Below are positions 26,669 to 35,953 of a stretch of DNA of 64,000 bases, piece by piece. A model generated the notes under the pieces. It made no database searches, had not been told where the DNA came from, and saw only the letters and a list, made by a program, of their open reading frames with translations. Source of the DNA: JAJFFW01 sp965263375. GTDB taxonomy: Bacteria > Pseudomonadota > Alphaproteobacteria > Caulobacterales > Parvularculaceae. The stretch lies in assembly GCA_965263375.1 (NCBI GenBank), contig OZ253669.1, positions 682,001-746,000 on the forward strand. The letters are read 5' to 3'. A program made the position numbers and the translations under genes. Numbering within the stretch: position 1 is the first letter of the stretch; each line of letters begins with the position of its first letter.

Positions 26669-28879
26669 GTGACGTCAGTTTTGAAGCTTTCGGTGAGTAG
26701 GCTCGTAATTGGTTTGCTCAGCGCTGCGGCGTTGTCGTCTTCGGCGCTGGCTCAAAGTGTGAAGCAAGTAGAGCCGGAAGAAGAGAGCGGAGCTCTAGAT
26801 ACCATTGTTGTCACTGGGACAAAACGTGAGACCGAACTGATCGATTCCGGTCTGTCAGCGACGGTGTTGGACGCGGAGGCAATATCGCGCGCCCGGCTGC
26901 GGGATTTTCGCCGCATCGATGATCTTGCGCCTAATGTGCACTTCAACGAGTTGGGGCAGCGGGGCAGTATTTTCATCACCATTCGCGGGGTGGAATCCAA
27001 CCCATTTATCATCAACCGCGCGGCGGTATACATTGACGGCATTCCCTTCAGGGAGCTGAGCAATTCCGTTCTAAATCAGATTGAGTCGATTGAAGTTTTA
27101 AGGGGGCCTCAGGGCACGCTGTACGGCGCCAATACGGAATCGGGGCTCGTCATCGTCAACACGAAGGCGCCGGAAGATTCCTTCACTGGTGAGGTCCGGC
27201 TGACCGGGAAATCTTTTCCTTCCGGGGAAGGCGCCGAAATTGACGGCTTTGTATCAGGGCCTGTGATCCCGGGAAGATTGGCAGGATCGATTGCCTTCAA
27301 TGTCGCTCACGAAGACGCGTATGTGAAAAACCTCGGCACATCAACGGGTGAAACTGGCCAGATAGACGAGACATTTCTCCAGGGACGCCTGCGCTGGACG
27401 CCTACGGACCGCCTGACCGTGAACGCCATGGCGTACTGGATTGATATGGATGCGCCAGGAATTTTCGATCAGCAGTATATGACGTTGAATATCGATCTAT
27501 ATAATCAAATTTATTCAGATGCTTTCAATGGCGGTCGATCAATAGGCAAATGGACAGCACTTGAAGATGCTCCCAAATATACAACCGAGGAAGAGTTGGT
27601 CTTCGGCGTCAGCGCAGCCTACGAGCTCGGTTACGGGCAGATTGATCTTGCCGCTTCCTATCGCGAACAAATTGAGGACGCCAAGGGCCTTGACTTGGAT
27701 TTGACGGCAACACCGCTCGTGTCGGGCCAAGAAATCGATGACGAAGATTACAGCCATCTGGAAATACGATTTACGTCACCGGACAGTAATCGTTTTGACT
27801 ATATTGTTGGGGCCTCCTACTACAAATCATCCCTCGAAAACACGAAGTCGCCGCTAATAGGCCCTGGCGATTTAAATTCCTATATTCCAGCGCCAACACA
27901 ACGTCGGGAAAGTGAAGATATGGGAGTCTTCGCTTCGGCGAATTGGTATGCTACGTCCAGGCTGCGCTTGGGGGCAGGGTTGCGGTATGATCGAGCCCAT
28001 CGCAAGACACTGCAACGAGCTGGCGAGTTAGACCTGGGGTTTGGGAACGTGATTACCTATCGGGATGCAGATTTGTCTGAGACGTTTGATGCTTTTCTGC
28101 CCAGAGTTTCAGTGCAATATGAAGTTACGGACGATTTTTCGGTCTATAGTTCCGCTGCACGCGGCTACATTCCTGGCGGCTTCAATCTGACAGCGTTTGA
28201 TGAGGGGCAGATCGATGACGACATCCTCAAGTACGATAGTGAATCGCTATGGAGCCGCGAAATAGGCTTTCATTGGCGTTGGCCTGAAAAGCGGCTTCGA
28301 GCGTCCGGCGCTATATTCTACATCACCTCGGATAACTGGCAGGACGTTCAGGTGACGACGGACGATGAGGGGCGTCCTATCAGCACCGACTACATTCGGT
28401 CGGACGCTTCAATCCGAACCCGAGGAATTGAGTTGGAAGCCAGCTGGCAAGCCAGCGATGCGCTCTCGATCGACGGTCATTTCGGGTATGTGGACGCAGA
28501 ATATCGTGATCTCCAGCTCACGGAAGAGATAAACGTCCGTGGTCAGTCTATTCAATTCGTGCCCGAATATGATGGCGGCTTATCCGTCCGTTATGAGTGG
28601 CCATTTGGGGTCTATGTGCGCGCGGAGGCGGGGTTCACTGGGGAGATGGCGATGCGCGCCCGAGGAGATGCAATCCAGGACCCAGTAACCACACTCGGCT
28701 TACAGATCGGGTATGAAGGAGAGCGCTTCGCTGCGCGCATTTTTGGGGAAAACCTGACAGATGAGCGACGTGCAAGCGGGCTGGCGCTGGATAACCTTCT
28801 TTTTGGCAGCGACGGGTTATTTTATTCTCCGCTCGATGCGCCTCGGATCATTGGGGCCGAGTTGGAGGCGCGATTCTAG
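26669..28879 (+). CDS. TonB-dependent outer membrane receptor (AraC-linked)
   Basis: 736 residues, GTG start at 26669 with GGAGATAGG upstream. Signal peptide to about SALAQ (residue 29), TonB box DTIVVTGTKRE, plug with FITIRGVESNPF, AAVYIDGIPF and IEVLRGPQGTLYGANTESG, the form typical of siderophore/organic-type TonB receptors. The barrel ends GAELEARF. The short length and plug type differ from the two receptors to its left (962 and 999 residues). Paired with a divergent AraC regulator, so induction by its own ligand is likely. The ligand is unknown. Confidence 0.95.
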   Translation: MTSVLKLSVSRLVIGLLSAAALSSSALAQSVKQVEPEEESGALDTIVVTGTKRETELIDSGLSATVLDAEAISRARLRDFRRIDDLAPNVHFNELGQRGSIFITIRGVESNPFIINRAAVYIDGIPFRELSNSVLNQIESIEVLRGPQGTLYGANTESGLVIVNTKAPEDSFTGEVRLTGKSFPSGEGAEIDGFVSGPVIPGRLAGSIAFNVAHEDAYVKNLGTSTGETGQIDETFLQGRLRWTPTDRLTVNAMAYWIDMDAPGIFDQQYMTLNIDLYNQIYSDAFNGGRSIGKWTALEDAPKYTTEEELVFGVSAAYELGYGQIDLAASYREQIEDAKGLDLDLTATPLVSGQEIDDEDYSHLEIRFTSPDSNRFDYIVGASYYKSSLENTKSPLIGPGDLNSYIPAPTQRRESEDMGVFASANWYATSRLRLGAGLRYDRAHRKTLQRAGELDLGFGNVITYRDADLSETFDAFLPRVSVQYEVTDDFSVYSSAARGYIPGGFNLTAFDEGQIDDDILKYDSESLWSREIGFHWRWPEKRLRASGAIFYITSDNWQDVQVTTDDEGRPISTDYIRSDASIRTRGIELEASWQASDALSIDGHFGYVDAEYRDLQLTEEINVRGQSIQFVPEYDGGLSVRYEWPFGVYVRAEAGFTGEMAMRARGDAIQDPVTTLGLQIGYEGERFAARIFGENLTDERRASGLALDNLLFGSDGLFYSPLDAPRIIGAELEARF

Positions 28880-28938
28880 GGCGCAATAGCCAGAATTGTT
28901 TTCTTAGAAAGAGTGAAATTTTTTGTTGCACTGGTTGG

Positions 28939-29055
28939 GCGCCCAACAGAGTTCTTTGCCCGGCAGAATATTCAACTTAAAGTTGTAACACCGGTGCGAG
29001 AAGTTAACAGCCAAGCGCAGACCTTGAGTATTTGCAGTCTTTAATCCAAATAATT
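28939..29055. repeat. Dispersed repeat, copy B (partner at 7455)
   Basis: 117 bp, ungapped partner of 7455-7571 with about 18 differences. It ends 84 bases before the flavin reductase start, so this copy may supply its leader or promoter. The minus-strand frame shared with copy A reads GLRLAVNF and NFKLNIL. Confidence 0.75.
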
Positions 29056-29139
29056 AATTGCGAAAATTGAATACCGCTACAAAACTTCGGATAGCGGATG
29101 CCTCGATATTCCATAATGCTAGTAGGAAATGGAGGTTTT

Positions 29140-29742
29140 ATGTCGAGTTCATTTGGGTTTGAGGCGCGCACTGACACTTCACAGCTAGCCCAGGTTAAAG
29201 CTGCAAACGATAGTTCTAAGTTAATTCGCTCTGAAGTTTCAGCTGACGAATATATTTCGTGTATGAGGCGTTATCCCGGCGCCGTGAACATCATCACCAC
29301 TGCGGATGGTGATGCCTGGGCTGGATTAACTGCGACCGCGGTGTGCTCATTATCTGCAGAACCTGCACGCATATTATGTTGCGTAAACCAACGTGGGGTC
29401 ACGCTAAATGTTATTAGGAATACTGAAGTATTTTGTATCAATTTGCTCAGCCTAGACCACAAAGAGCTAGCGATGAGATTTGCAGGCATGAGTGATATTG
29501 GCGGCGAGGACCGTTTTAGTGAAGGTATATGGAAACCGATGACGACAGGGGCGCCGTCTCTGCTTAATGGGCTTATGGCCTTGGATTGCGAGCTTGAGTC
29601 GATCGTAGAGTTCGAGAGTCATTCCATCCTAATTGGACGGGTCGTGGAAACAAAGCTTTTCAAGGGAAGTCAACCATTGATTTGGTTCGATGGCGGATTT
29701 GCTGAAGTGACTAATAAGGCCAGTCGTAAGGTTGGTGAATGA
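29140..29742 (+). CDS. Flavin reductase (HpaC/StyB type), reductase of a two-component monooxygenase
   Basis: 200 residues from the ATG at 29140, with GGAGG seven bases upstream; the longer frame from 29098 lacks a ribosome binding site. Flavin reductase-like domain: RRYPGAVNIITTADGDAWAGLTATAVCSLSAEPARILCCVN, then FCINLLSLDHKELAMRFAG and a C-terminal IWFDGGFAEV. Family role: NAD(P)H-dependent reduction of free FMN/FAD for a partner monooxygenase. The nearest partner is the StyA-like monooxygenase at 31906. It is three bases upstream of an SDR gene. A second, distinct reductase lies at 45700. Confidence 0.9.
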   Translation: MSSSFGFEARTDTSQLAQVKAANDSSKLIRSEVSADEYISCMRRYPGAVNIITTADGDAWAGLTATAVCSLSAEPARILCCVNQRGVTLNVIRNTEVFCINLLSLDHKELAMRFAGMSDIGGEDRFSEGIWKPMTTGAPSLLNGLMALDCELESIVEFESHSILIGRVVETKLFKGSQPLIWFDGGFAEVTNKASRKVGE

Positions 29743-29745
29743 TAA

Positions 29746-30522
29746 ATGCGTAAGACTGCAATTGTTACAGGTGCGTCGACTCTAATCGGCGAAGCGGTTG
29801 TTAAAGCCTTTGTTGAGAATGATGTTAACGTAGTGATGGCTGATATCGCGGATGAGGCGGGGCAGAAAATTTCTGATCATATTGGCGAAAATGTTTTATA
29901 TAAGCATACGGATGTTACAATTGATGCTCATATAGAAGCGTGTTTAGAGCAGACTGTCTCAACATTTGGCGGCGTGAATTTTCTTGTAAATATCGCCTCG
30001 ACCTATCTTGATAATGGATTAATGACCAACCGATCAGATTGGTTAAAAGCCTTAGACACTAACTTAGTGGGAGGCGCTATATTCACACAACGTGCAGCAG
30101 ACAGAATGCGAGAGCAGGGCGGGGGCGCCATTGTAAACTATTCAAGTATCGCCGCTAAATGTGCGCAGCCTGATAGAATGGTCTATTCAGCTTCTAAAGC
30201 GGCAATTGCACAACTAACCAAGTCTCAAGCAATGGCGCTGGCCCCTGTTAATATTCGTGTAAATAGCGTATCGCCTGGTTGGACATGGTCAAACATCATG
30301 AAAGAGCTTACCGGTGATGATCGAAAAAAAGCAGACCGGGTAGCTGAGCCTTTTCATTTGTTGAGCAGAACCGGAGGGCCTGAAGAAGTCGCTAATGCGG
30401 TTGTGTTTTTATGCTCTGATAAAGCTTCCTTTATTACCGGAACAGATATTGCCGTTGATGGGGGATATTCCGCGATAGGTCCCGAGCGCAAGGATGATGC
30501 GGTTTCAAAACTGGCTGAATAG
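29746..30522 (+). CDS. SDR oxidoreductase, candidate indole-dihydrodiol/hydroxyindolinone dehydrogenase
   Basis: 258 residues, directly behind the flavin reductase (3-base gap). TGASTLIGEA (coenzyme), NIASTYLDNG, SSIAAKCAQPDRMVYSASK (Ser-Tyr-Lys site) and C-terminal TGTDIAVDGGYSAIGPE. It shares with the SDR at 40647 an unusual segment (W-[TS], LTG, ADxVxEPxxL and GxMGPE/AIGPE end), so the two are paralogs. In known indole-oxidation clusters an SDR acts on the dihydrodiol or hydroxyindolinone made by the flavin monooxygenase. Assigning that role here rests on context. Confidence 0.88.
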   Translation: MRKTAIVTGASTLIGEAVVKAFVENDVNVVMADIADEAGQKISDHIGENVLYKHTDVTIDAHIEACLEQTVSTFGGVNFLVNIASTYLDNGLMTNRSDWLKALDTNLVGGAIFTQRAADRMREQGGGAIVNYSSIAAKCAQPDRMVYSASKAAIAQLTKSQAMALAPVNIRVNSVSPGWTWSNIMKELTGDDRKKADRVAEPFHLLSRTGGPEEVANAVVFLCSDKASFITGTDIAVDGGYSAIGPERKDDAVSKLAE

Positions 30523-30782
30523 TTGTCTAGGCGTTTAGTCCCGTGAATCCTGACCTGGTTTTATTACCTGACAGGAAGGATGGCTTATGGGGTAGTTTTT
30601 GCACGGGAGCGCCACAACGACGGTGCAAAAATGGAAAAAGCGATCGACGGCGCAAGAAGCGGCGTGCGGCGCTTCTCGTAAATATACGGCTCTTGCCGCT
30701 ATTGCAGATAAGCGGTTCGACATATTTTATTACTTGTTAAAATAGGCTACTTTCCTAACGGCTCGAAAATAAAAGAAAAATA

Positions 30783-31832
30783 TTACCAGGCGCCGTTATT
30801 TTCTTGGGCGCGCTTAAGGGTTTCTGATGGGGATTCGCCAAACAGTTCTTTATAGTTAACAGCAAAACGCCCAAGCTGGGAAAAACCCCAACGCATAGCA
30901 ACCGACGTTACGCTGTCCCCTGATTGTGGGGTGATTAATCGTTCACGCACACATTGCATCCTTACGTCTTTCACATAACGCATTGGGGTTATGCCGCGAA
31001 ATTTTTTGAAATTATCAAATAAGGTTCGAGCAGAAACACCCGAAATTTCAACTAACTGTTCGACTGTAATTGCTTCTTTTGCATTTGCATGAATATAGTC
31101 TTCCACCACTTTGACTTGTCTGGGCGCGATCTCGTTCATTCGGCTGGACCGAGAATTAGGTTGCGGATATACACCCGAATTCAGCAGAGCAAAAAGTAAA
31201 GATTGCTCCATATGCTGAATAGCAAATTCGTTCTGAAATATGCTGCCTTCATTTTCGATTAGGTCATCATATATCATTTGAATCATGCGCCAGACAGATT
31301 GCATGGCGCCAGGTTTAAAACTAATGACATCCTCAAATCGAAGCGCGCCCGATGGGGCAACACCCGTTATTGATCCATACATGGACTCTAAGGTTGTTCT
31401 ATTGATCCGTAGAATAATTTTCTGGCAATCTTCTGACCAGTCCATCCAAATTTCTTCGTCTGGGGCGGATATTGTGGCGCTACCTTCTTCGACAACTAGT
31501 TCCTTGTCGCCGCGAGTAACCTTCGCATATCCACTAATTGGTGCTTGAAGAAGATAGAAGTTTTTAAACGGTTCAGGCTTTATGCTAACGCGGCTGCCAT
31601 GGGCGAGATAGTTTATCGATGTATCAACCAGCGGAACATGCTTAACGACGATGTTTGGTTTTACGGTCTCGCCAATACCTTGTAATTCATGTGGGCAAAA
31701 GATACTCGAGATGAAGCTACAAGCTTCCTCAAGCGATTGAGATGAGAATACAAAGGGTTGAACTGGGCCAATCGGATTGGGGTCACCAATACGATTCAAT
31801 TCATTTTTGTTTGTGCTCTCTTTATGGCTCAA
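30783..31832 (-). CDS. AraC family regulator with AraC-binding-like N-terminal domain
   Basis: 349 residues. C-terminal HTH_18 (about 238-345: ITVEQLVEISGVSARTLFDNF, GITPMRYVKDVRMQCVRERL, VTSVAMRWGFSQLGRFAVNY). The N-terminal 220 residues resemble the AraC-binding-like domain of regulators of aromatic mono- and dioxygenases (AndR/XylS-like style). It lies 73 bases downstream of the StyA-like gene on the same strand and faces the reductase-SDR pair, so it likely controls both halves of the oxidation module. An AraC-type regulator is also present in described indole-degradation clusters. Confidence 0.92.
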   Translation of the reverse strand: MSHKESTNKNELNRIGDPNPIGPVQPFVFSSQSLEEACSFISSIFCPHELQGIGETVKPNIVVKHVPLVDTSINYLAHGSRVSIKPEPFKNFYLLQAPISGYAKVTRGDKELVVEEGSATISAPDEEIWMDWSEDCQKIILRINRTTLESMYGSITGVAPSGALRFEDVISFKPGAMQSVWRMIQMIYDDLIENEGSIFQNEFAIQHMEQSLLFALLNSGVYPQPNSRSSRMNEIAPRQVKVVEDYIHANAKEAITVEQLVEISGVSARTLFDNFKKFRGITPMRYVKDVRMQCVRERLITPQSGDSVTSVAMRWGFSQLGRFAVNYKELFGESPSETLKRAQENNGAW

Positions 31833-31905
31833 ATATCAATCACCCATTTTTGATTAGTTTAGAGTAACTTTTGCGATGTGCAAGATTTTGGCCACCTCAT
31901 GGAAG

Positions 31906-33189
31906 CTACTCAGCGGCGCGGGGCGCATGCTCTTTATCCCAATTAGCAATAAGATTTTGCGCCGCCTCCAGATCTTCAATTTGCGGAAAGAACTTTTCTG
32001 TTTTAGGAAAGTTTCCGAAGAAATGTTGGTCAGCGAAGGCGCGATCTTGCGCTGATTTTGTGAGCAGAGTTGCGCCTGCGGCTGTTAATGGCTCAAGTAA
32101 AACATTGTTAAATGTATATGCCTTTTTAGCATAGCTATTCCACCAAGAATTGCAAACCGCAGACATCCAGTTTTTGCTGTAATTAGCGTGACCATTATTA
32201 ATAACAGCGTCAGCAACATATTTTGCATGTCGGCTGGCATGATTGCCGCCTTGCCCGCCGATTGGATCAAATGTAACGGCCGTATCACCAAGAGGCATTA
32301 TCAACCCGCCAGAAGGCAATTCCCCATATGCTGATCGCACCGTGGGGGGAAAACGTCCCTTCAGCCAGCAATACGGATCACCCTCAACAGGCCGCATATT
32401 TTTTACAAGATCCCATTCCCATGGGGCGTGTTGCTTGATAAGCTCTTTGCACATATCAACAGCATCTTGTGCGCTTTCGCATTCACCAAACTTATCAAAT
32501 GGTCCGCCAGCTTTGGCTTCCCATAAGAAGCACCAAGTGGGGCCTGCTGATTTGTGCGTGTAAGGCACCCAAAAATATTCACCTGTGTCACCGAAGAAAT
32601 TGAATTTTACAGGAGTAAAGTCAATTTCGTTATCCCAGCCGTCTACACCTTCAACAATTCCCATGCAGAGGTTACGCTGTGGCCGGTCATAAACACTACG
32701 CTTTTCATCGCGTGGGATGCTTCTGGCCAAATCTGCCTTACCCGCTGCTAGAATTGTTAAGTCTGAGTGGGAAGCGATTTCGTCTAGTCGTTCCGGCGTC
32801 ACGGCTTCGATTATCAGTTTTCCGCCAATTGATTCAAGATCGTTCAGCCATCGGTGAACACGAAGCCTTTGATCGATGGCGCCGCCAATATCCATAAAGC
32901 TGCCAGCGACGCGCATATGTTCTTCGCCAGCTAGGGTAGGTTTAAAGTCTAGAAGCACGCCGCCGCCTTCAAACATTGTGCCAGACCAATGATCCATACC
33001 AAGTTCGCGTTCAATGTCGATGACGCTTCCATAGAGATACGCCGTGCCAGTGGGCGGCGTTTCGTTTAGCCACTGTTCAGCCGTTTTGTCAGAATACACC
33101 GTAACGTCAAAATTCTTTTTACTTTTCAGAAGGGCGTAAGCGAAAATAAGGCCAGCAGGTCCGGCGCCGATAACAGAAACCTTTGTCAT
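31906..33189 (-). CDS. Styrene/indole monooxygenase-like FAD-dependent oxygenase (StyA type)
   Basis: 427 residues from the ATG at 33189 (GGAG eight bases upstream; a longer frame to 33252 lacks one). FAD-binding VIGAGPAGLIFAYALLKSK at the N-terminus, TILAAGKADLARSIPRDEKRS in the middle and MPLGDTAVTFDPIGGQGGN for the second FAD contact, with the styrene-monooxygenase-type substrate domain between. The NAD(P)H site of single-component hydroxylases is not obvious, so reduced FAD must come from a separate reductase such as 29140. Family role: epoxidation of styrene or indole. The neighbours (SDR, cyclase-family hydrolase, AraC, 2-aminobenzoyl-CoA genes) favour indole or an indole derivative. 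Confidence 0.88.
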   Translation of the reverse strand: MTKVSVIGAGPAGLIFAYALLKSKKNFDVTVYSDKTAEQWLNETPPTGTAYLYGSVIDIERELGMDHWSGTMFEGGGVLLDFKPTLAGEEHMRVAGSFMDIGGAIDQRLRVHRWLNDLESIGGKLIIEAVTPERLDEIASHSDLTILAAGKADLARSIPRDEKRSVYDRPQRNLCMGIVEGVDGWDNEIDFTPVKFNFFGDTGEYFWVPYTHKSAGPTWCFLWEAKAGGPFDKFGECESAQDAVDMCKELIKQHAPWEWDLVKNMRPVEGDPYCWLKGRFPPTVRSAYGELPSGGLIMPLGDTAVTFDPIGGQGGNHASRHAKYVADAVINNGHANYSKNWMSAVCNSWWNSYAKKAYTFNNVLLEPLTAAGATLLTKSAQDRAFADQHFFGNFPKTEKFFPQIEDLEAAQNLIANWDKEHAPRAAE

Positions 33190-33339
33190 GCGAAAACTCC
33201 GTGCGTATTTGATGACGTACGGTCGCCCAATTGCTATGTCATCGCTATGCAATATAACGCTGAGATATGCGGTTTATGCAAAAGAGTAAGTGGATGCTAA
33301 ATATAAGTCAGAAAAAATGCATCTTAACGGATAATATGC

Positions 33340-33356
33340 TGCAATGCGACATTGCA
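33340..33356. promoter_or_regulatory. Perfect palindrome upstream of the StyA-like gene
   Basis: TGCAATG-CGA-CATTGCA, 7-bp arms with a 3-base spacer, in the 266-bp gap between the hydrolase stop and the monooxygenase start, about 150 bases before that start. Candidate regulator site; the binding protein is unknown. Confidence 0.5.
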
Positions 33357-33455
33357 TTCCCGCCCGCGGCTCCAGAAGTATATTAAGTATTTCATTATCC
33401 TTAGTGCGCTTAGCATACGAGCCTTGCATCTCGATAGGTGAACGCTATCGGAGCG

Positions 33456-34502
33456 TTATTGATCTGGTTTTCCAATCGCGATCGGGCGAACCGGTGAGCC
33501 GGACCCGCCTTGAATGCGCAATGGTAATATCATTGTACAAGAGAGCCAGACTTTATCTTTGGCAAGTTCAACAAGGCGTGCATTTTGAATTTGCAAAACG
33601 CCTGATTGGGTCAGGTTATGATGGTGAATGGCAAACGGAAGATTTTCAGGCGTTCCTTCTGCAGGGCCTGCCGCGCCTTGAAGTTGGCCTTTATTAACTG
33701 GATCGGTAAACGGATTATCGAGAGAAACAAGGATAACTCCTTTTTTACCAAGATAATGCGCAGCGTCGTAAGAAAGCCCCGGGCCCATTGTATAGTAGGA
33801 TTTGTCTGTATCAGGGTCGTTCCAGCGATCGCTCCAGCCTGTATATATGTAGATTACATCGCCCTTTAAGATGCCGCGATTACTAAGCCCCTGAGCGTGT
33901 AGCATGGCTTTAATATCAATCGTTGTAATCGTGCGCCCCGGGTCAAGGGCCGCTCCATCCCCAAGGTGCGAGCGTGCATCTAGTAAAATTGCAGTGGTGA
34001 CAATTGGGGGCACGCGGTCAACGCCTAGCCTCAAGAGGGGAGAGTCAACACTGGGCTTTACCTCTTGTTGGGAAAAGCCGCCATAGTATTTTACTTTTTT
34101 TGCAGGAAAATCACCCTTACCGTCCCATGGCTCATCTAAGAAACCAAAGTGTCCAAGCGCATCCAATTGGGTTCCTTGGGCAGCGGTTTCTCCAGAGAGT
34201 TTCTCGCCATTAAATGCATGTTTTGTGCCGGGTAAGCCAGCTGTGCCGCGAAAGGAATAATTCAGTGGGACGCCAAACGGCGAAGATGGCATTGAGTTTG
34301 ACCGAATGTGGGAGAGCTCATAAACTTTAGCGTTTGGTGTCGACATTTGCTGTGCGCAACGCGCCCATGTTTCCGTACCAAGAACTCTTGCAGCTCCTTG
34401 CTCAATTTTATCGTCAGCAATTACTTCAGGCGGAATTGAGGCGCATGCTGCTAATAAAAATATGCCACCCAAAAGGTTGAAATGTTTTAATTCATATTTC
34501 AT
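33456..34502 (-). CDS. Cyclase-family metal hydrolase lipoprotein (isatin hydrolase / kynurenine formamidase superfamily)
   Basis: 348 residues from the ATG at 34502. The N-terminus is a lipoprotein signal with lipobox LAAC (Cys near residue 19), so the protein is membrane-anchored on the periplasmic side. Cyclase fold marks: AKVYELSHIRSNSMPSSPFG, AAQGTQLDALGHFGF, GRTITTIDIKAML and LKGDVIYIYTGW. In the superfamily the motif HxGTHxDxxxH binds Mn or Zn; here the first two His are Ala and Gln, while Asp and the last His remain. Isatin hydrolase and kynurenine formamidase are members, so opening the isatin ring is plausible, but the altered motif and export leave this open. Confidence 0.78.
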   Translation of the reverse strand: MKYELKHFNLLGGIFLLAACASIPPEVIADDKIEQGAARVLGTETWARCAQQMSTPNAKVYELSHIRSNSMPSSPFGVPLNYSFRGTAGLPGTKHAFNGEKLSGETAAQGTQLDALGHFGFLDEPWDGKGDFPAKKVKYYGGFSQQEVKPSVDSPLLRLGVDRVPPIVTTAILLDARSHLGDGAALDPGRTITTIDIKAMLHAQGLSNRGILKGDVIYIYTGWSDRWNDPDTDKSYYTMGPGLSYDAAHYLGKKGVILVSLDNPFTDPVNKGQLQGAAGPAEGTPENLPFAIHHHNLTQSGVLQIQNARLVELAKDKVWLSCTMILPLRIQGGSGSPVRPIAIGKPDQ

Positions 34503-34677
34503 GTTGCCAAAGACCCCTACAAAATTGCGCTGTGTGGTTGTTGCTCTCGCCGTTGTCTCACCGAATAAGATAAAACGTGACGGCTGGCGCTGCCACCTCA
34601 AAACTTTAATATTGAAACAAATTCAACCTCAATCTAATCTCTGTGTCTATAGGGAATCTGATATAGCTAGGTGTATT

Positions 34678-35940
34678 ATGGCCAGAAATAATAATATTTT
34701 GAAGGCGCTTGGACCTGGGTTGCTATTTGCGGGCGCAGCGATTGGCGTATCGCATTTGGTCCAGTCGACAAGGGCGGGGGCTGTTTATGGTCTTGCCCTG
34801 ATCATTGTTATTTTGGCTGCGAACGTCATCAAATACCCTGCTTTTTTGATTGGGAATCAGTACGCTTCCGCCTCAGGTGAGAACTTGTTGGTTTCCTATC
34901 GCAGGCAAGGACCGCTCGCGATTTGGTCTTTTGTCCTAGCTACATTACTCACAATGTTCGCAGGCTGCGCGTCAATTTCTCTAACTACGGCGGCCCTTGT
35001 GAAAATCAATTTCGGTATGAGCGCAGACACAATGCCGATCATTTTAGGCGTATGGTCAGTCGTTGTTGTTATTTTGTTTTTTGGTCAATACCGGGCGCTA
35101 GATTGGTTGATCAAAGCGCTTTTGTCATTCCTCACACTGGCAACTTTAGTTGCTACGATCATCATTATTCCGCGTCTTCCATTTGAAGGTTTGTCTTCTT
35201 TTTGGGTCGCAAACTATGACCGCGCTACGATTTTATTTGTCGTTGCGCTAGCGGGATGGATGCCAGCCCCCTTGGATACTTCCGTTTGGCAATCACTTTG
35301 GAGCCAAGCAAGAACAAGAATTACAAGTTATACGCCGTCGCGGGGGGAAGCGACGACAGATTTCAACATTGGTTTTATGGCGACAACTTTCCTGGCTGTA
35401 TGTTTCATGCTTATGGGGGCTGGGGTTATGTATAATTCTGGCGCCCAGTTTGAGGCAGGGGCGGTTGGGTTCGCTGGACAAATTATTAATTTGTATCAGC
35501 AAACATTAGGCGAAACAGCATCGCGTGTTGTCGGGTTCGCCGCATTAGCTGTTATTTTCTCAACTACACTAACAGCGATTGACGCTTGGCCAAGAACTTT
35601 AGCTGCTGTCGCTCTTAGCATGCGCGGCGAGAATGAAGCTAGTAAAGCGGCCCATGCAATCAGGCATCCTTACTATTGGATTGCAATGTTAGTCCTGCTT
35701 GCTGGGTCATACGTCATCATTTCTATGATGATGAATTCGTTTAGAACGCTTATTGATATCGCCACTACTGTGTCATTCGTAATGGCGCCAGTTTTTGCCT
35801 ATCTTAATCACAAAGCGATGTTTGCCGGTGTCGTTGACGAGGACAAGCGCCCGGGACAGGTTATTTTTGTCTGGAGTGTTTTGGGCGTTGTCATACTTGG
35901 AGTATTTGCATTGGCGTATTTATGGTTCCGATTTTTATAG
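34678..35940 (+). CDS. Nramp-related inner membrane transporter with divergent metal-site motifs
   Basis: 420 residues from the ATG at 34678, preceded by CTAGG; the long 5' extension overlaps the divergent gene. About 11 hydrophobic segments. It begins LKALGPGLLFAGAAIGVSHLVQSTRAGA, where canonical Nramp proteins have DPGN in TM1; in TM6 it has GWMPAPLDTSVWQSLW instead of the MPH motif. Both metal-ligand motifs are therefore replaced, as in a widespread but poorly known Nramp-like branch. It may carry another cation or an organic solute. It is divergent from the hydrolase gene and convergent with the GMC gene 13 bases away. Confidence 0.85.
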   Translation: MARNNNILKALGPGLLFAGAAIGVSHLVQSTRAGAVYGLALIIVILAANVIKYPAFLIGNQYASASGENLLVSYRRQGPLAIWSFVLATLLTMFAGCASISLTTAALVKINFGMSADTMPIILGVWSVVVVILFFGQYRALDWLIKALLSFLTLATLVATIIIIPRLPFEGLSSFWVANYDRATILFVVALAGWMPAPLDTSVWQSLWSQARTRITSYTPSRGEATTDFNIGFMATTFLAVCFMLMGAGVMYNSGAQFEAGAVGFAGQIINLYQQTLGETASRVVGFAALAVIFSTTLTAIDAWPRTLAAVALSMRGENEASKAAHAIRHPYYWIAMLVLLAGSYVIISMMMNSFRTLIDIATTVSFVMAPVFAYLNHKAMFAGVVDEDKRPGQVIFVWSVLGVVILGVFALAYLWFRFL

Positions 35941-35953
35941 GACTTTGAAACCA

